Assembly: GCA_902541245.1 (NCBI GenBank) | Contig: CACBPT010000002.1 | Coordinates: 39,320 to 103,319, forward strand | Length of the DNA stretch: 64,000 bases | Direction: 5' to 3' | From: an uncultured SAR86 cluster bacterium | GTDB lineage: Bacteria > Pseudomonadota > Gammaproteobacteria > Magnimaribacterales > D2472 | In this document: positions 48,070 through 57,354 of the stretch, piece by piece | Layout: every line of letters begins with the position of its first letter | Numbering within the stretch: position 1 is the first letter of the stretch | Made by a program: the position numbers and the translations under genes | Notes under the pieces: generated by a model | What the model saw: the letters and a program-made list of their open reading frames with translations, nothing else | What the model was told of the DNA's origin: nothing | The model's database searches: none

Positions 48070-49053
48070 ATGATAAACTCAGAAAGAATCAGCCTACCAG
48101 ATCAACCCGATCAAAAAATTAATGTGAAAAAAACATTTAATATTGACACAAATCTCTCAGTAAAAGGCTACAAAGAAAAGACACAATGGGTGCCTGAAAT
48201 TGATTCAACTTATGTATTTGACAAAGATACAACTCTATCGATTTTAGCGGGCTTCGAACATAACCGCAGGGTAATGATTCAGGGATATCATGGAACTGGA
48301 AAATCTACACACATTGAGCAAGTCGCAGCTAGACTCAATTGGCCTTGTGTTCGAATTAATCTCGATAGTCACATAAGCAGAATAGATTTATTAGGTAAAG
48401 ATGCCATTGTGCTAAAAGATGAAAAACAAATTACAGAATTTAAAGAAGGTATTTTGCCATGGTCTATTCAAAATCCCGTTGCTATTGTTTTTGATGAATA
48501 TGATGCGGGTAGACCTGATGTAATGTTTGTGATTCAAAGGATTTTAGAGGTGGAAGGTAAATTAACTTTATTGGATCAAAATCATGTGATTTCACCTCAT
48601 CCAAGCTTCAGACTTTTTGCAACCACCAATACTGTTGGCATGGGAGATGTTACCGGTCTTTATCATGGCACACAACAAATTAATCAGGGTCAAATGGATC
48701 GTTGGCATATATTATCAACGTTGAATTATTTGGAACGTTCACATGAAATCGATGTGGTTGCAGGTAAAGTGCCTGAGCTTAAGTCAACAAAAGATAAAGC
48801 CTTAGTTAAAAGCATGATTCAGCTTGCTGATCTTACAAGACAAGGCTTTATTAATGAAGATATATCAACATTAATGTCTCCAAGAACTGTAATAACATGG
48901 GCTCAGAACTATATTATTTTTAAAGATATACAGCATTCTTTTAAGCTATCATTTCTTAACAAATGTGATGAGGCTGAAAGACCAATTGTTGCAGAGTATT
49001 TTCAAAGATGTTTCGGTGAAGATCTTAAAGAAAGTCATAATCCAGAATCATAA
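48070..49053 (+). CDS. cobS: CobS-like MoxR-type AAA ATPase (cobaltochelatase subunit)
   Basis: ATPase subunit that drives metal insertion by the CobN/CobS/CobT aerobic cobaltochelatase. 327 residues. It has CobS N-terminus features (INVKKTFNIDTNLSVKGY), Walker A YHGTGKSTHIE, Walker B AIVFDEYDAGRPDVMFVIQRIL and sensor FRLFATTNTVGMGDVTGLYHGTQ. The next gene 3 bp later is cobT. No CobN or other cobalamin gene is in the window, so the target may be another metal reaction or unknown. Best match is the alphaproteobacterial CobS type by memory. Confidence 0.88.
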   Translation: MINSERISLPDQPDQKINVKKTFNIDTNLSVKGYKEKTQWVPEIDSTYVFDKDTTLSILAGFEHNRRVMIQGYHGTGKSTHIEQVAARLNWPCVRINLDSHISRIDLLGKDAIVLKDEKQITEFKEGILPWSIQNPVAIVFDEYDAGRPDVMFVIQRILEVEGKLTLLDQNHVISPHPSFRLFATTNTVGMGDVTGLYHGTQQINQGQMDRWHILSTLNYLERSHEIDVVAGKVPELKSTKDKALVKSMIQLADLTRQGFINEDISTLMSPRTVITWAQNYIIFKDIQHSFKLSFLNKCDEAERPIVAEYFQRCFGEDLKESHNPES

Positions 49054-49056
49054 TAA

Positions 49057-50832
49057 ATGAGCTGGGTTAAGAATCGGGAGGAGTTCAAGCAAGCAGTCCT
49101 CTCAGCAACAAGGGCTATATCTCATAATTCAAATCTAGAAAGTACTTCACAGGCCTCAAGCCGACCTCCTTCTTTGTCTCATATCTCTTTGCAAAATCCT
49201 CCAAGATCCTCATCTCAAATTAACTCCTGGAGAGGGGAAGCAGATTTCCAAGCTTTTTGGCATCTCTATCACAAAGAAAGTCCCTCACTTAAAATGCCAA
49301 AAATAGCTAGAGATTTTTTTGCTGAACTAGAGCTTTCCAGAGTTGAAATGATTGGAGGAGAAGCTTTTCCTGGTGCAAAGACAAATTTAAGTTTATTTTT
49401 AGAGGCTGAAGCGAAGAAAAATATTGATAATAAAATCCCTTCTATTAATCCATTGGCTTCAAATTTATGGTTGAAAAAACTGAATGGTGATGAATTACAT
49501 GAGGATAGTAAAAATATAGTTAATGCTTTTCTGTCTGCCGCTCCCAAAAATATTAATAAATTAGGCAAAAGACTAATCAAAGCTCAGAAGTCTCAAGAGG
49601 ACTTTCAATTAATTGCTCTTGAATTGATGAAAGATCTTGATTTAATGTATGAACCACAAACTAATAGCGATGAGGAGTCATTAGGAGATGAGTCAATTTC
49701 AGAGGAGCAACAAGCTCAGGATCAAAATCAAGATCAAGAAGAATTTGAGCAGACCTCAGAAGAACAAGTTATAGAAGCACAAACAGAGGGTATTGCAGAT
49801 GAAGAAACTGATTTAATAGAAGAAGTTCAAGCGCCTATTGATTCAACTTCAATAGATGAAGAAATAGATTTAACAAGAAATTTTAATGCAGACTTAGATC
49901 AAACAGCTTATGAAGATTATCAAATTTTTACTTCTCAATTCGATGAAATTATAAATGCAATTGATTTAGCAACTCCCGAGGAGACACAAAGACTTAGAAT
50001 ACAGCTTGATCAGCTTATATCACCATATCAAACCACTATTGGAAAATTGGCTAATAGGCTTCAAAGACTACTGCAAGCGCAACAAAACAGAAGCTGGAAT
50101 TATAATCTTGAGGAGGGCTTGCTTGATACAGCTAAGCTTCACCGAGTTATAACAAGGCCTGGAGATCCTTTAAGTTTCAAACAAGAAAGTGAAAGTAAGT
50201 TTAAAGATACAGTTGTATCACTTTTAGTTGACAGCTCTGGGTCAATGCGAGGCCGCTCAATGACTTTGGCAGCAATTTGTGGAGATATTATAGGCAGTAC
50301 TCTTGAGAGATGTTACGTCAAAACTGAGCTTTTAGGTTTTACTACAAAACATTGGAAAGGCGGTGATGCAAGAAAAGCTTGGGTTAATCAAGGCAGTCCC
50401 TCTAACCCAGGCCGATTAAATGATTTGAGACATATTATCTTTAAATCTGCTGATGACAATTTTCGTAAAGCTAGAAAAAGTTTTGGAATTATGTTGAGAG
50501 AGGGTTTGTTAAAGGAAAATGTTGATGGAGAGGCTTTAGCTTGGGCTCATCAAAGATTAAGTAAACGTAACGAAGAAAGAAAAATTTTAATAGTAATATC
50601 AGATGGAGCTCCAGTTGATGACAGCACTCTTTCAATAAATCACAGTAATTTTTTAGATAATCATTTGCGACAGATCATCAATATGATTCAAACTCAAAGC
50701 AATGTTGAGCTTCTTGCAATTGGAATTGGGCATGATGTGACTAAATATTATGAAAAATCTATTACAATTAACCGAGCTGATGAGCTAGCTGAGGCTTTGC
50801 TGGATAAGCTCACGGAACTTTTCAATGGTTAA
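49057..50832 (+). CDS. cobT: CobT-like VWA protein (cobaltochelatase subunit)
   Basis: Partner of CobS. 591 residues: an N-terminal helical region (1-200), a very acidic Glu/Gln-rich linker (about 205-270) and a C-terminal von Willebrand A domain with a MIDAS-type motif, [12 protein letters not shown], and [34 protein letters not shown]. This order of acidic linker and VWA is that of CobT. A hydrophobic anchor is absent, so it is cytoplasmic. Together with cobS it forms a MoxR-VWA pair. The ATP-driven remodelling target here is unknown because CobN is not adjacent. Confidence 0.88.
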   Translation: MSWVKNREEFKQAVLSATRAISHNSNLESTSQASSRPPSLSHISLQNPPRSSSQINSWRGEADFQAFWHLYHKESPSLKMPKIARDFFAELELSRVEMIGGEAFPGAKTNLSLFLEAEAKKNIDNKIPSINPLASNLWLKKLNGDELHEDSKNIVNAFLSAAPKNINKLGKRLIKAQKSQEDFQLIALELMKDLDLMYEPQTNSDEESLGDESISEEQQAQDQNQDQEEFEQTSEEQVIEAQTEGIADEETDLIEEVQAPIDSTSIDEEIDLTRNFNADLDQTAYEDYQIFTSQFDEIINAIDLATPEETQRLRIQLDQLISPYQTTIGKLANRLQRLLQAQQNRSWNYNLEEGLLDTAKLHRVITRPGDPLSFKQESESKFKDTVVSLLVDSSGSMRGRSMTLAAICGDIIGSTLERCYVKTELLGFTTKHWKGGDARKAWVNQGSPSNPGRLNDLRHIIFKSADDNFRKARKSFGIMLREGLLKENVDGEALAWAHQRLSKRNEERKILIVISDGAPVDDSTLSINHSNFLDNHLRQIINMIQTQSNVELLAIGIGHDVTKYYEKSITINRADELAEALLDKLTELFNG

Positions 50833-50854
50833 AAAAAAGCATATAGTAGTGAAT

Positions 50855-50870
50855 CTCACGCTATTGTGAG
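50855..50870. terminator. Short hairpin after cobT
   Basis: CTCAC (50855-50859) and GTGAG (50866-50870) pair around a six-base loop in the 56-bp gap between cobT and the diiron gene. No U-run follows, so it could be an attenuator or a chance repeat. Confidence 0.25.
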
Positions 50871-50888
50871 TATTAAGAGTGTATAAAA

Positions 50889-52007
50889 ATGAAAATTAAA
50901 AGAGTTGATGGGCCTCCAAAGGATATCTTGACGTTTGATCTTGATGTGGAAAATGAATTAAACCTTACTCCTCAGCAAGTCGAAGATGTTGCTGAAATAT
51001 TTAATACCCCATTAACCGGTGCTTATAACTGGGACTATACAGTTGCCGATAATAGAATTAAAAAACTTTATGAATTAGGCAAAGAATTAAACTGGAACGG
51101 CTCTATGGATTTAAACTGGGATTACAATCATCCAGCAGATGAGAGAATCATGCAGGCCGAAGAAGATCTACCTCATGAGACACTTCAAGCATATGAAAGT
51201 TTAACTGAAAAAGAAAAAATTGAGTTTGATCGTCATGATGCAGCCGAACTTCTCAGTCAGTTTCTTCACGGAGAACAAGGAGCATTGCTTGTTGCATCTC
51301 AACTTACAGCATGTGCGCCTACTTATAATGCAAAACTATATGCAGCCTCGCAAACTTTTGACGAAGCTAGACATGTTGAAGTTTTTAATCGTTATCTTCA
51401 AGAAAAAATTGGTATGCATTACCCAATTAATAAAAATTTAAAGCTTTTGCTTGACAAAATACTTACTGATCCTAGATGGGATCTTAAATTTATTGGAATG
51501 CAAATTATCATTGAAGGTTTAGCACTGGCTGCTTTCCAAATGTTAAAAAGTCTATCAAAGGATCCACTATTAACTCAGCTTCTTCATTACATAATTCGTG
51601 ACGAGGCTAGACATGTTACATTTGGCATCAATTACTTGGAAGATTTCATCAAAACATTGACGCCTGAGGAAATTGAAGAAAGAGCAGAATTTGCATACGA
51701 GGCATGTGTTATTTCTAGAGAAAGACTCATTAATACAAAAGCCATGCAGAAATATTTAAAAATGTCTGAGGAGGAAGCAAGAGAATTTGCGTTATCAACA
51801 ACTGCTAATACTGCTTTCACTAACTTTCTGTTTACAAGAATCATGCCAAATCTCTCAAGAATAGGTCTGCTTACAGATAAAGTAAGACCGAAATTTGAAG
51901 CATTAGGTTTGCTCGAGTATGAACATGCTCCTGATGACTTTGAATGTGATTGGAACGAGCTTGAAAAACCTTTAGAAAAATTTGGTGAAATTCCTAAGGT
52001 TATCTAA
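50889..52007 (+). CDS. Ferritin-like diiron protein (oxygenase-like, unassigned)
   Basis: 372 residues, cytoplasmic. Candidate diiron ligands form the classic pattern E-ExxH-E-ExxH: E129 in LHGEQGALL, E159xxH162 in FDEARHVEVF, E209 in IIIEGLALAAF and E239xxH242 in RDEARHVTFG. The long helical bundle between them (about 110-260) fits ferritin-like/R2-like oxygenases such as AurF-type N-oxygenases; the exact family is not certain. The stop lies inside the following secreted beta-helix gene, so it is coupled to it. The substrate is not known; an oxygenation or desaturation role is possible but unproven. Confidence 0.8.
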   Translation: MKIKRVDGPPKDILTFDLDVENELNLTPQQVEDVAEIFNTPLTGAYNWDYTVADNRIKKLYELGKELNWNGSMDLNWDYNHPADERIMQAEEDLPHETLQAYESLTEKEKIEFDRHDAAELLSQFLHGEQGALLVASQLTACAPTYNAKLYAASQTFDEARHVEVFNRYLQEKIGMHYPINKNLKLLLDKILTDPRWDLKFIGMQIIIEGLALAAFQMLKSLSKDPLLTQLLHYIIRDEARHVTFGINYLEDFIKTLTPEEIEERAEFAYEACVISRERLINTKAMQKYLKMSEEEAREFALSTTANTAFTNFLFTRIMPNLSRIGLLTDKVRPKFEALGLLEYEHAPDDFECDWNELEKPLEKFGEIPKVI

Positions 52008-53223
52008 TCAATTTTTATTTTTAGCGACGATTTTTGTAAACGTCTCTTTATCGTCTGCAGTTCAATTAATAAAACCATCTGAAAATTCTTATCTAGATAT
52101 TCAAGAAGCCCTTATTCTAGCCGAACCGGGAGATATAATTAGGCTATCTGCAGGTATATTTACTTTAGAAGACTCACTTTCACTCGATGTGCCTGGAGTA
52201 CAAATTGAAGGTGAAGGTATGGGGCAAACAATCCTCGACTTTAGCAATCAGCTCAGCGGTGCTCAAGGACTCAGTGTCACTTCAGATAATGTAACTCTTC
52301 AAGATTTTGCAATTCAAAATGCTAAAGGCGATGCAATTAAAGTAAAGGGTGTTACAAACATAAAGTTCTTAAGAGTAAAAACTGAGTGGACGAATGGTCC
52401 AAGCTCAGAAAATGGAGCTTATGGGCTATATCCAGTCGAATCAAAAAATGTTTTGATAGATGGATGTGTTGCAATAGGAGCATCTGATGCTGGAATTTAT
52501 GTTGGGCAATCTCAAAACATTATTGTTCGAAATAGTAGAGCAGAATTTAACGTTGCAGGAATTGAAATCGAAAATTCTTACTTTGCAGATGTTCATAACA
52601 ATACAGCAACAAATAATACTGGTGGAATATTAGTTTTTGATTTGCCTGGCTTACCACAACAAGGCGGACATCATGTGCGGGTATTTAACAACCGTTCAGT
52701 TGGCAATAATACCGATAATTTTGCACCTGAAGGAAACATTGTGGGTGAGGTCCCTAGAGGTACTGGAATAATAATTCAAGCAAATTCTGATGTGGAAATA
52801 TTTAATAATGAAATTGGGGAGAATGATACTGTAAATATTGCAGTGGTGACATATGGGAATGATACAGATGATAAAACTTACTATCCCCATCCTAAATCAA
52901 TTCAAATTCATGGAAATACGTTTGGTCCAACTGGATATAATCCTGACACTAGTAAGGGAGAGCTAGCTAAGATACTTTTTGATTTATCAGGCGGAGACAT
53001 GCCAGACATTTTTTGGGATGGTTTGTTGCCATTTACTCAACTTATATTTGGGCAACCAGAAAATGAAAAAATGGTTGTTACTAACAACGGTAATGCAACA
53101 TTGCTTGCCATAAAACCTATTGGTTATATGCTCCCCTATTTTGAGCCAGCAATTATAGACATCCATGAGTTTGATGGAGAGATTATTCCACTTGAAAAAG
53201 TAGAGTTTGATGAAACATTCTAA
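51985..53223 (+). CDS. Secreted parallel beta-helix protein (TIGR03805-like)
   Basis: 412 residues from a GTG start at 51985 (a TTG at 51982 is possible), overlapping the diiron gene by 23 bp. Signal peptide KFLRLSNQFLFLATIFVNVSLSSAVQ, then repeated right-handed beta-helix turns such as SENVLIDGCVAIGASDAGIYVGQSQ-type rungs with N-x-I/V-x-x-N patterns (about residues 70-290). NosD/pectate-lyase-like architecture without visible catalytic residues. It resembles the family TIGR03805, which occurs as a pair with the di-haem family TIGR03806; the next gene here fits that partner. Probably periplasmic or exported; function unknown. Confidence 0.8.
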   Translation: MKFLRLSNQFLFLATIFVNVSLSSAVQLIKPSENSYLDIQEALILAEPGDIIRLSAGIFTLEDSLSLDVPGVQIEGEGMGQTILDFSNQLSGAQGLSVTSDNVTLQDFAIQNAKGDAIKVKGVTNIKFLRVKTEWTNGPSSENGAYGLYPVESKNVLIDGCVAIGASDAGIYVGQSQNIIVRNSRAEFNVAGIEIENSYFADVHNNTATNNTGGILVFDLPGLPQQGGHHVRVFNNRSVGNNTDNFAPEGNIVGEVPRGTGIIIQANSDVEIFNNEIGENDTVNIAVVTYGNDTDDKTYYPHPKSIQIHGNTFGPTGYNPDTSKGELAKILFDLSGGDMPDIFWDGLLPFTQLIFGQPENEKMVVTNNGNATLLAIKPIGYMLPYFEPAIIDIHEFDGEIIPLEKVEFDETF

Positions 53224-54247
53224 AAAAATTTCTGTATTAATTAGTTTATTCATTTGTTTTGACACAAAATCTCAAAGCATTAGTAGTTTTGATTTTGAAA
53301 AATTTTCACATGTACCAAAATTTCTCAGTGATTATGGTTTTTTTAAGGATTTAAAAAATCAGAAGCCAGTTTCAAATGTCCATCCATATTCTTTATCGAG
53401 CCAATTGTTTTCAGATGAAACTGATAAGCTAAGATTTGTTTATGTGCCCGAAGGAAAAAAAGTTGGCTATGTAAAAAATAAAGTCTTTATATTTCCAGTT
53501 GGTTCAGTTCTTATAAAAACTTTTGCATATCTAAATAATAATGGTCCCCTGGAGGCCGAATTACTTGAAACCCGCCTTCTAATAAATACCAATAATGGTT
53601 GGAAAGCCATTAGCTATGTTTGGAATGAAGATCAAACGGATGCTAAAAGAGCAATAGCTGGAGCTACAATTCCTACAAGGTTTGTGAATTCTTCAGGAAT
53701 AATCAAAGATGTAAGATATCGAGCACCTAATCAGAATCAGTGCAAAGAGTGTCATCAATTAAAAAAAGTTATGACTCCAATAGGTCCCAAGGCAAGAAAC
53801 ATGAACAAGTTAGTTGAATATGATGGTGGGGAGATGAATCAACTTATCTATTGGGCAGCATTAGGATGGATTAACGAAAATCTTGGATCAACTTCAATCT
53901 CAAATTACGCAGATGTTAATGCAGTTTTGAATGAGAGAGCTAGGGCATACCTTGATATAAATTGTGGCCACTGTCACATACCTGGTGGTTCGGCAGACAC
54001 AACAGGCTTATATTTGAACTTTACGGAGCAAGATAAAGAACAAATTGGAATATATAAAAAGCCAGTTGCAGCTGGACGTGCAAGTGGAAATTTAAAATAT
54101 TCAATTGTTCCCGGTCATCCTGAGGATTCAATTCTTCTTTATAGGATGAAGTCATTAGATCCCGGAATCATGATGCCAGAATCTGGCAGAGCCCTCTCAG
54201 ATGAAACAGGTATAAAATTGATTACTGATTGGATTGACAAACTATAG
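53210..54247 (+). CDS. Secreted di-haem cytochrome c-like protein (TIGR03806/SO2930-like)
   Basis: 345 residues from the ATG at 53210. Signal peptide MKHSKKISVLISLFICFDTKS. An N-terminal beta-rich domain (about 25-165, ending DVRYRAPNQ) precedes two c-type haem sites: C178KEC181H182 and C252GHC255H256. Methionines M321/M322 in PGIMMPESG are candidate axial ligands. This matches the family I know as the companion of TIGR03805 beta-helix proteins. The gene overlaps the beta-helix gene by 14 bp. Cytochrome maturation would be needed in the periplasm; electron donor and acceptor are unknown. Confidence 0.82.
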   Translation: MKHSKKISVLISLFICFDTKSQSISSFDFEKFSHVPKFLSDYGFFKDLKNQKPVSNVHPYSLSSQLFSDETDKLRFVYVPEGKKVGYVKNKVFIFPVGSVLIKTFAYLNNNGPLEAELLETRLLINTNNGWKAISYVWNEDQTDAKRAIAGATIPTRFVNSSGIIKDVRYRAPNQNQCKECHQLKKVMTPIGPKARNMNKLVEYDGGEMNQLIYWAALGWINENLGSTSISNYADVNAVLNERARAYLDINCGHCHIPGGSADTTGLYLNFTEQDKEQIGIYKKPVAAGRASGNLKYSIVPGHPEDSILLYRMKSLDPGIMMPESGRALSDETGIKLITDWIDKL

Positions 54248-54307
54248 CCTTTAAATTTGTCTAGTAGCCCATAAGTAATTCATAATAGTTCTTTTAGGAG
54301 AAAACTT

Positions 54308-55048
54308 ATGTCAAAACACTCTGCTTTAAATACTTTTGGAAGATCTGGAAATCCAGCTTTTACAAGAAATTTTGATAATACTGGTGCGTTGCCTCAGACA
54401 GAACGTATGACTCTCGATGGCGCTGTAAACAAAACAGCCATCTTGCTGTCACTTTGTTTCGCTGGAGCATTTATCGGCTGGAATATTCCTTCACTAGCGA
54501 TGCCAAGTCTTATTATTGGAACCATTCTTGCATTCGTTACAATTTTTAGAAATCCAGCTAAAGCGGGAACTACTGCACCCTTTTACGCAGGCTTTGAAGG
54601 AGTTGCGCTTGGTGGAATTACAGTGTTTGCTGAAGCCCAATATCCCGGTATTGGTATTCAAGCAATAGGACTAACCTTTGGTATTCTTGCATCTTTACTG
54701 TTTTGCTATAAAAGTGGCATCATCAAACCTACTGAAAACTTCAGGCTAATGATTTTTTCAGCTACTATGGGTATTGCTCTTTTGTACCTAGTAAGTTTCA
54801 TCATGTCTTTTTTTGGTTCAGGGATTGGCTTCATTCATTCTAATGGACTTTTTGGAATAGGATTTTCATTATTTGTTGTTGGAATTGCAGCGCTTAATCT
54901 TGTTTTAGACTTTGATTTTATTGAAGAAGGTGCTGATCAAGGATTACCAAAGTATATGGAATGGTACGGAGCTTTCTCGCTTATGGTTACTTTAATATGG
55001 CTTTACATTGAAATATTACGCTTACTAATGAAACTAAGAAGCAGATAG
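54308..55048 (+). CDS. Bax inhibitor-1/YccA family membrane protein
   Basis: 246 residues with about seven membrane helices (from residue 43 on), and a soluble N-terminus with NPAFTRNFDNTGALPQTERMTLDGAVNKTAILL. The FYAGFEGVALGGITVFAEAQYPGI segment and LNLVLDFDFIEEGADQGLPKYMEWYGAFSLMVTLIWLY C-terminal motif with two acidic residues are typical of the Bax1-I family (YbhL-like). A good ribosome-binding site (TTTAGGAGAA) precedes the ATG. Physiological role uncertain; a calcium-leak function is known for a homologue (BsYetJ). Confidence 0.9.
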   Translation: MSKHSALNTFGRSGNPAFTRNFDNTGALPQTERMTLDGAVNKTAILLSLCFAGAFIGWNIPSLAMPSLIIGTILAFVTIFRNPAKAGTTAPFYAGFEGVALGGITVFAEAQYPGIGIQAIGLTFGILASLLFCYKSGIIKPTENFRLMIFSATMGIALLYLVSFIMSFFGSGIGFIHSNGLFGIGFSLFVVGIAALNLVLDFDFIEEGADQGLPKYMEWYGAFSLMVTLIWLYIEILRLLMKLRSR

Positions 55049-55255
55049 ATGAATGCTATATTTTTTAGCATTCTTGCTATATTTTCCTTATTTGTTTTTA
55101 TGAATCTCGGAAAAATTAAAGCTTCAAAAAAGCAAATGGACAGAGATGACAGAATCAAATGGGGCAATCGTCGACGAACGTCATTTTTCAAAAATAAAAC
55201 AACAATTGTTGAAGGTAAGGCAGAAGAAGTCAAAGACGATGACAAAGACAAATAA
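55049..55255 (+). CDS. Small single-helix membrane protein
   Basis: 68 residues, starting directly after the stop of the Bax1-like gene and overlapping the kinase start by one base. An N-terminal membrane helix (NAIFFSILAIFSLFVFM) is followed by a basic then strongly acidic tail ending KDDDKDK. The tight fit in the operon supports coding, but no family is recognised. Confidence 0.55.
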   Translation: MNAIFFSILAIFSLFVFMNLGKIKASKKQMDRDDRIKWGNRRRTSFFKNKTTIVEGKAEEVKDDDKDK

Positions 55256-56076
55256 TGCTTGCTGCCTTTGACTTTGGGATTTCAAATACAGATGTAGCTA
55301 TATTTTCTGAAAACTCTGTTAATTACTTCACTGTTCCATCTTCTAAAGAAAAAATAACGACTAATCTTATAAAGAAAATACTTTTTGATCTTGAATTACC
55401 TATATCAAAAGTTGAAGTATTGGGAGTTACAGGTGGCAAATCATCAGATCTTGAGGATTCGTTGGGCGGAATAGAAATTATTAAAATTAATGAGATTGAA
55501 GCAATTGGACTGGGGGCAAAAAAATTATATGGTTTGGAAGATGAGTCTGCCCTCATTGTCAGTGCAGGAACAGGAACAGCTTGTGTTCATGCTCAAGGAG
55601 AAAGCTTTAATCATCTTGGCGGAATCGCAGTTGGTGGGGGTATGTTAGAAGGATTAGGATCTCTTCTTTTTAATACTTCAGATGGTGGAGAAATTAATGA
55701 ATTTGGTGAAAAAGGTTCAAGACTCAAGCTTGATTTATTAATTGGAGATGTAGTAAACAAAATAGGTAATCTGTCTCCAGAGCTTACAGCAGTAAACTTT
55801 GGGAAAGCAGCTTTTAGCTCCACCGATACAATTGAAAATACAGCAGCAGCACTATGTAATATGATTGGCGAGGTGATTGGGACAGTTGCTTACTTAAATG
55901 CATTGTTAATTGCATCTGAAAAAGCATGTTTCATAGGCAGAACATCCTGCCTGTCAGAAATTACAAATGGTATTGATCAAAGACTGGGGCTAGCCGGAGT
56001 TAAAGGACACTATCAGCCAAATCGTGAATATGCCAATGTTATTGGAGTCCTGGAAGGAATTGAAAAATATAAATAA
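55255..56076 (+). CDS. Type II pantothenate kinase-like protein
   Basis: ASKHA-fold kinase (273 residues) phosphorylating pantothenate at the start of CoA synthesis. The phosphate loop is AFDFGISNTDVAIF at the N-terminus, the possible catalytic acid lies in NEIEAIGLG and the second ATP loop is IVSAGTGTACVHAQ. GGIAVGGGMLEGLGSLLF follows as in type II (fumble-like) enzymes. Bacteria more often use type I or III, so this is of note. No typeI/III gene is seen in the window. BadF-type acetylating kinases are an alternative. Confidence 0.78.
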   Translation: MLAAFDFGISNTDVAIFSENSVNYFTVPSSKEKITTNLIKKILFDLELPISKVEVLGVTGGKSSDLEDSLGGIEIIKINEIEAIGLGAKKLYGLEDESALIVSAGTGTACVHAQGESFNHLGGIAVGGGMLEGLGSLLFNTSDGGEINEFGEKGSRLKLDLLIGDVVNKIGNLSPELTAVNFGKAAFSSTDTIENTAAALCNMIGEVIGTVAYLNALLIASEKACFIGRTSCLSEITNGIDQRLGLAGVKGHYQPNREYANVIGVLEGIEKYK

Positions 56077-56090
56077 TTCTTTTTTTAATC

Positions 56091-56618
56091 TTAAATTAGT
56101 TCTAGAATTTTTTTAAGACATGAATCAACATCAGATGAGTTATTTATTAAATGATGTGAGTACTTTTCATATAAGCACTTCCTCTCTTCGAACGCATCCT
56201 TGATAGTTTGATTGGGTGATTTTGCAAATCCCCTTGCGGAAAAATTTTTTACTCTTTCAATTATCTGATCAAAAGGAACATCTAAAAAGAAAACGGTTGA
56301 ATTATCCATTAAATAATTCATAGCTTTACTACTATAAATAGCACTTCCACCAGTTGATAAAATAATTTTATTAAAATTAATTTTTAATAGTATGTCCTCT
56401 TCAATCTCACGCAGTTTTAGATATCCTTTATTGTCTAAAATATTTTGAAGTGATTGGCCATACTCTTTTTCAATAAAAAAATCAGAATCTATAATTTCAT
56501 AATCAATAATTTTGGCTAGCTCATTAGAAATGGTAGATTTTCCTGCTCCAGCCATTCCTATAAGTGAAATAGATCTCTTAGAAGATTTATTTGCTTGCAT
56601 CAATTTGACACCTTGCAA
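56091..56618 (-). CDS. aroK: Shikimate kinase
   Basis: Phosphorylates shikimate, fifth step of the shikimate pathway. 175 residues with P-loop GMAGAGKST (21-29), IDSDFFIEKEYGQSLQNIL (Asp for shikimate), the KLREIEE arginine and STGGSAIY substrate loop. Either ATG (56618 or 56600) is possible; the longer one overlaps DUF2721 by 32 bp. aroQ lies elsewhere in the window (6042), so the pathway genes are dispersed. Confidence 0.88.
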   Translation of the reverse strand: MQGVKLMQANKSSKRSISLIGMAGAGKSTISNELAKIIDYEIIDSDFFIEKEYGQSLQNILDNKGYLKLREIEEDILLKINFNKIILSTGGSAIYSSKAMNYLMDNSTVFFLDVPFDQIIERVKNFSARGFAKSPNQTIKDAFEERKCLYEKYSHHLINNSSDVDSCLKKILELI

Positions 56619-57063
56619 TTATTGATTCAGTGGCCAGTAAATTTTTTCTGGAGGTTCGAGTAGCAAACAAAATCTCACATATTAGAAAAATAAGAGACAA
56701 AATTAGACTAAGCATACAAAGTATAAATGCTATAGAAATAAAACTATCTAATGTGATTTGATTTATGCCACCTACAAATAACGCACCAATTACGATGCAA
56801 ACAATCAAGCCGCTTAAGGTACAAAAGAAGATTGAAGTATTGATGAATCGAGTACGTTGGATAAGTCTCGTTCTATTCATTAAAATTATTTCCTTATCCT
56901 CTAAATTTACCCTTTCAAGAAAGCTTTGAAGATATCTCAGTCTGTCTATAATCCTTCCAAGTCTGCCAGTCATTACATTCAAAAGAGCTCCAATACCAGC
57001 CAATAAAAATACTGGAGTAACAGCAGTTTGCATAATTTCTGAAATAGATAAATATTCTGGCAT
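56587..57063 (-). CDS. DUF2721 family membrane protein
   Basis: 158 residues. Opening ISEIMQTAVTPVFLLAGIGALLNVMTGRLGRIIDRLRYLQ is the DUF2721 signature. Three likely membrane helices (about 13-30, 78-100, 106-128) enclose a helical hairpin with RTRLIQRTRFINTSIFFCTLSG. Function unknown. First gene after the tRNA on the minus strand, overlapping aroK. Confidence 0.8.
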   Translation of the reverse strand: MPEYLSISEIMQTAVTPVFLLAGIGALLNVMTGRLGRIIDRLRYLQSFLERVNLEDKEIILMNRTRLIQRTRFINTSIFFCTLSGLIVCIVIGALFVGGINQITLDSFISIAFILCMLSLILSLIFLICEILFATRTSRKNLLATESIIARCQIDASK

Positions 57064-57144
57064 TAATAAATAGATTAACCTTTAGTAATAAATTGTAATC
57101 TTTTAAAAACAATATTAGAAATGAAAAATAGCCCTGAGGAGAAT

Positions 57145-57220
57145 TGGTGGAGCTAGGCGGGATCGAACCGCCGACCCCCTGCTTGCAAAGCAGGTGCTCT
57201 CCCAGCTGAGCTATAGCCCC
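57145..57220 (-). tRNA. tRNA-Ala (anticodon TGC)
   Basis: 76 nt including an encoded CCA end (57145-57147 on this strand). Acceptor stem GGGGCTA/TAGCTCC, D arm GCTCAGCTGGGAGAGC, anticodon stem-loop CTGCTTTGCAAGCAG with TGC at the loop, T arm GGCGGTTCGATCCCGCC. All arms pair, and the TTCGATCC T-loop is standard. It is not linked to an rRNA operon here. Confidence 0.97.
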
Positions 57221-57354
57221 ATACAGGTTGATAATTGTACAAGATATCTTTTGCAGTGCAATATTGTCTTTTCAAAAATAAAAATCTCGCAAGGAGCCAA
57301 TAAAAAATCTATAATCAAACATTAAAATGTTATCAAAGACTTTGGGAAAAGAAG

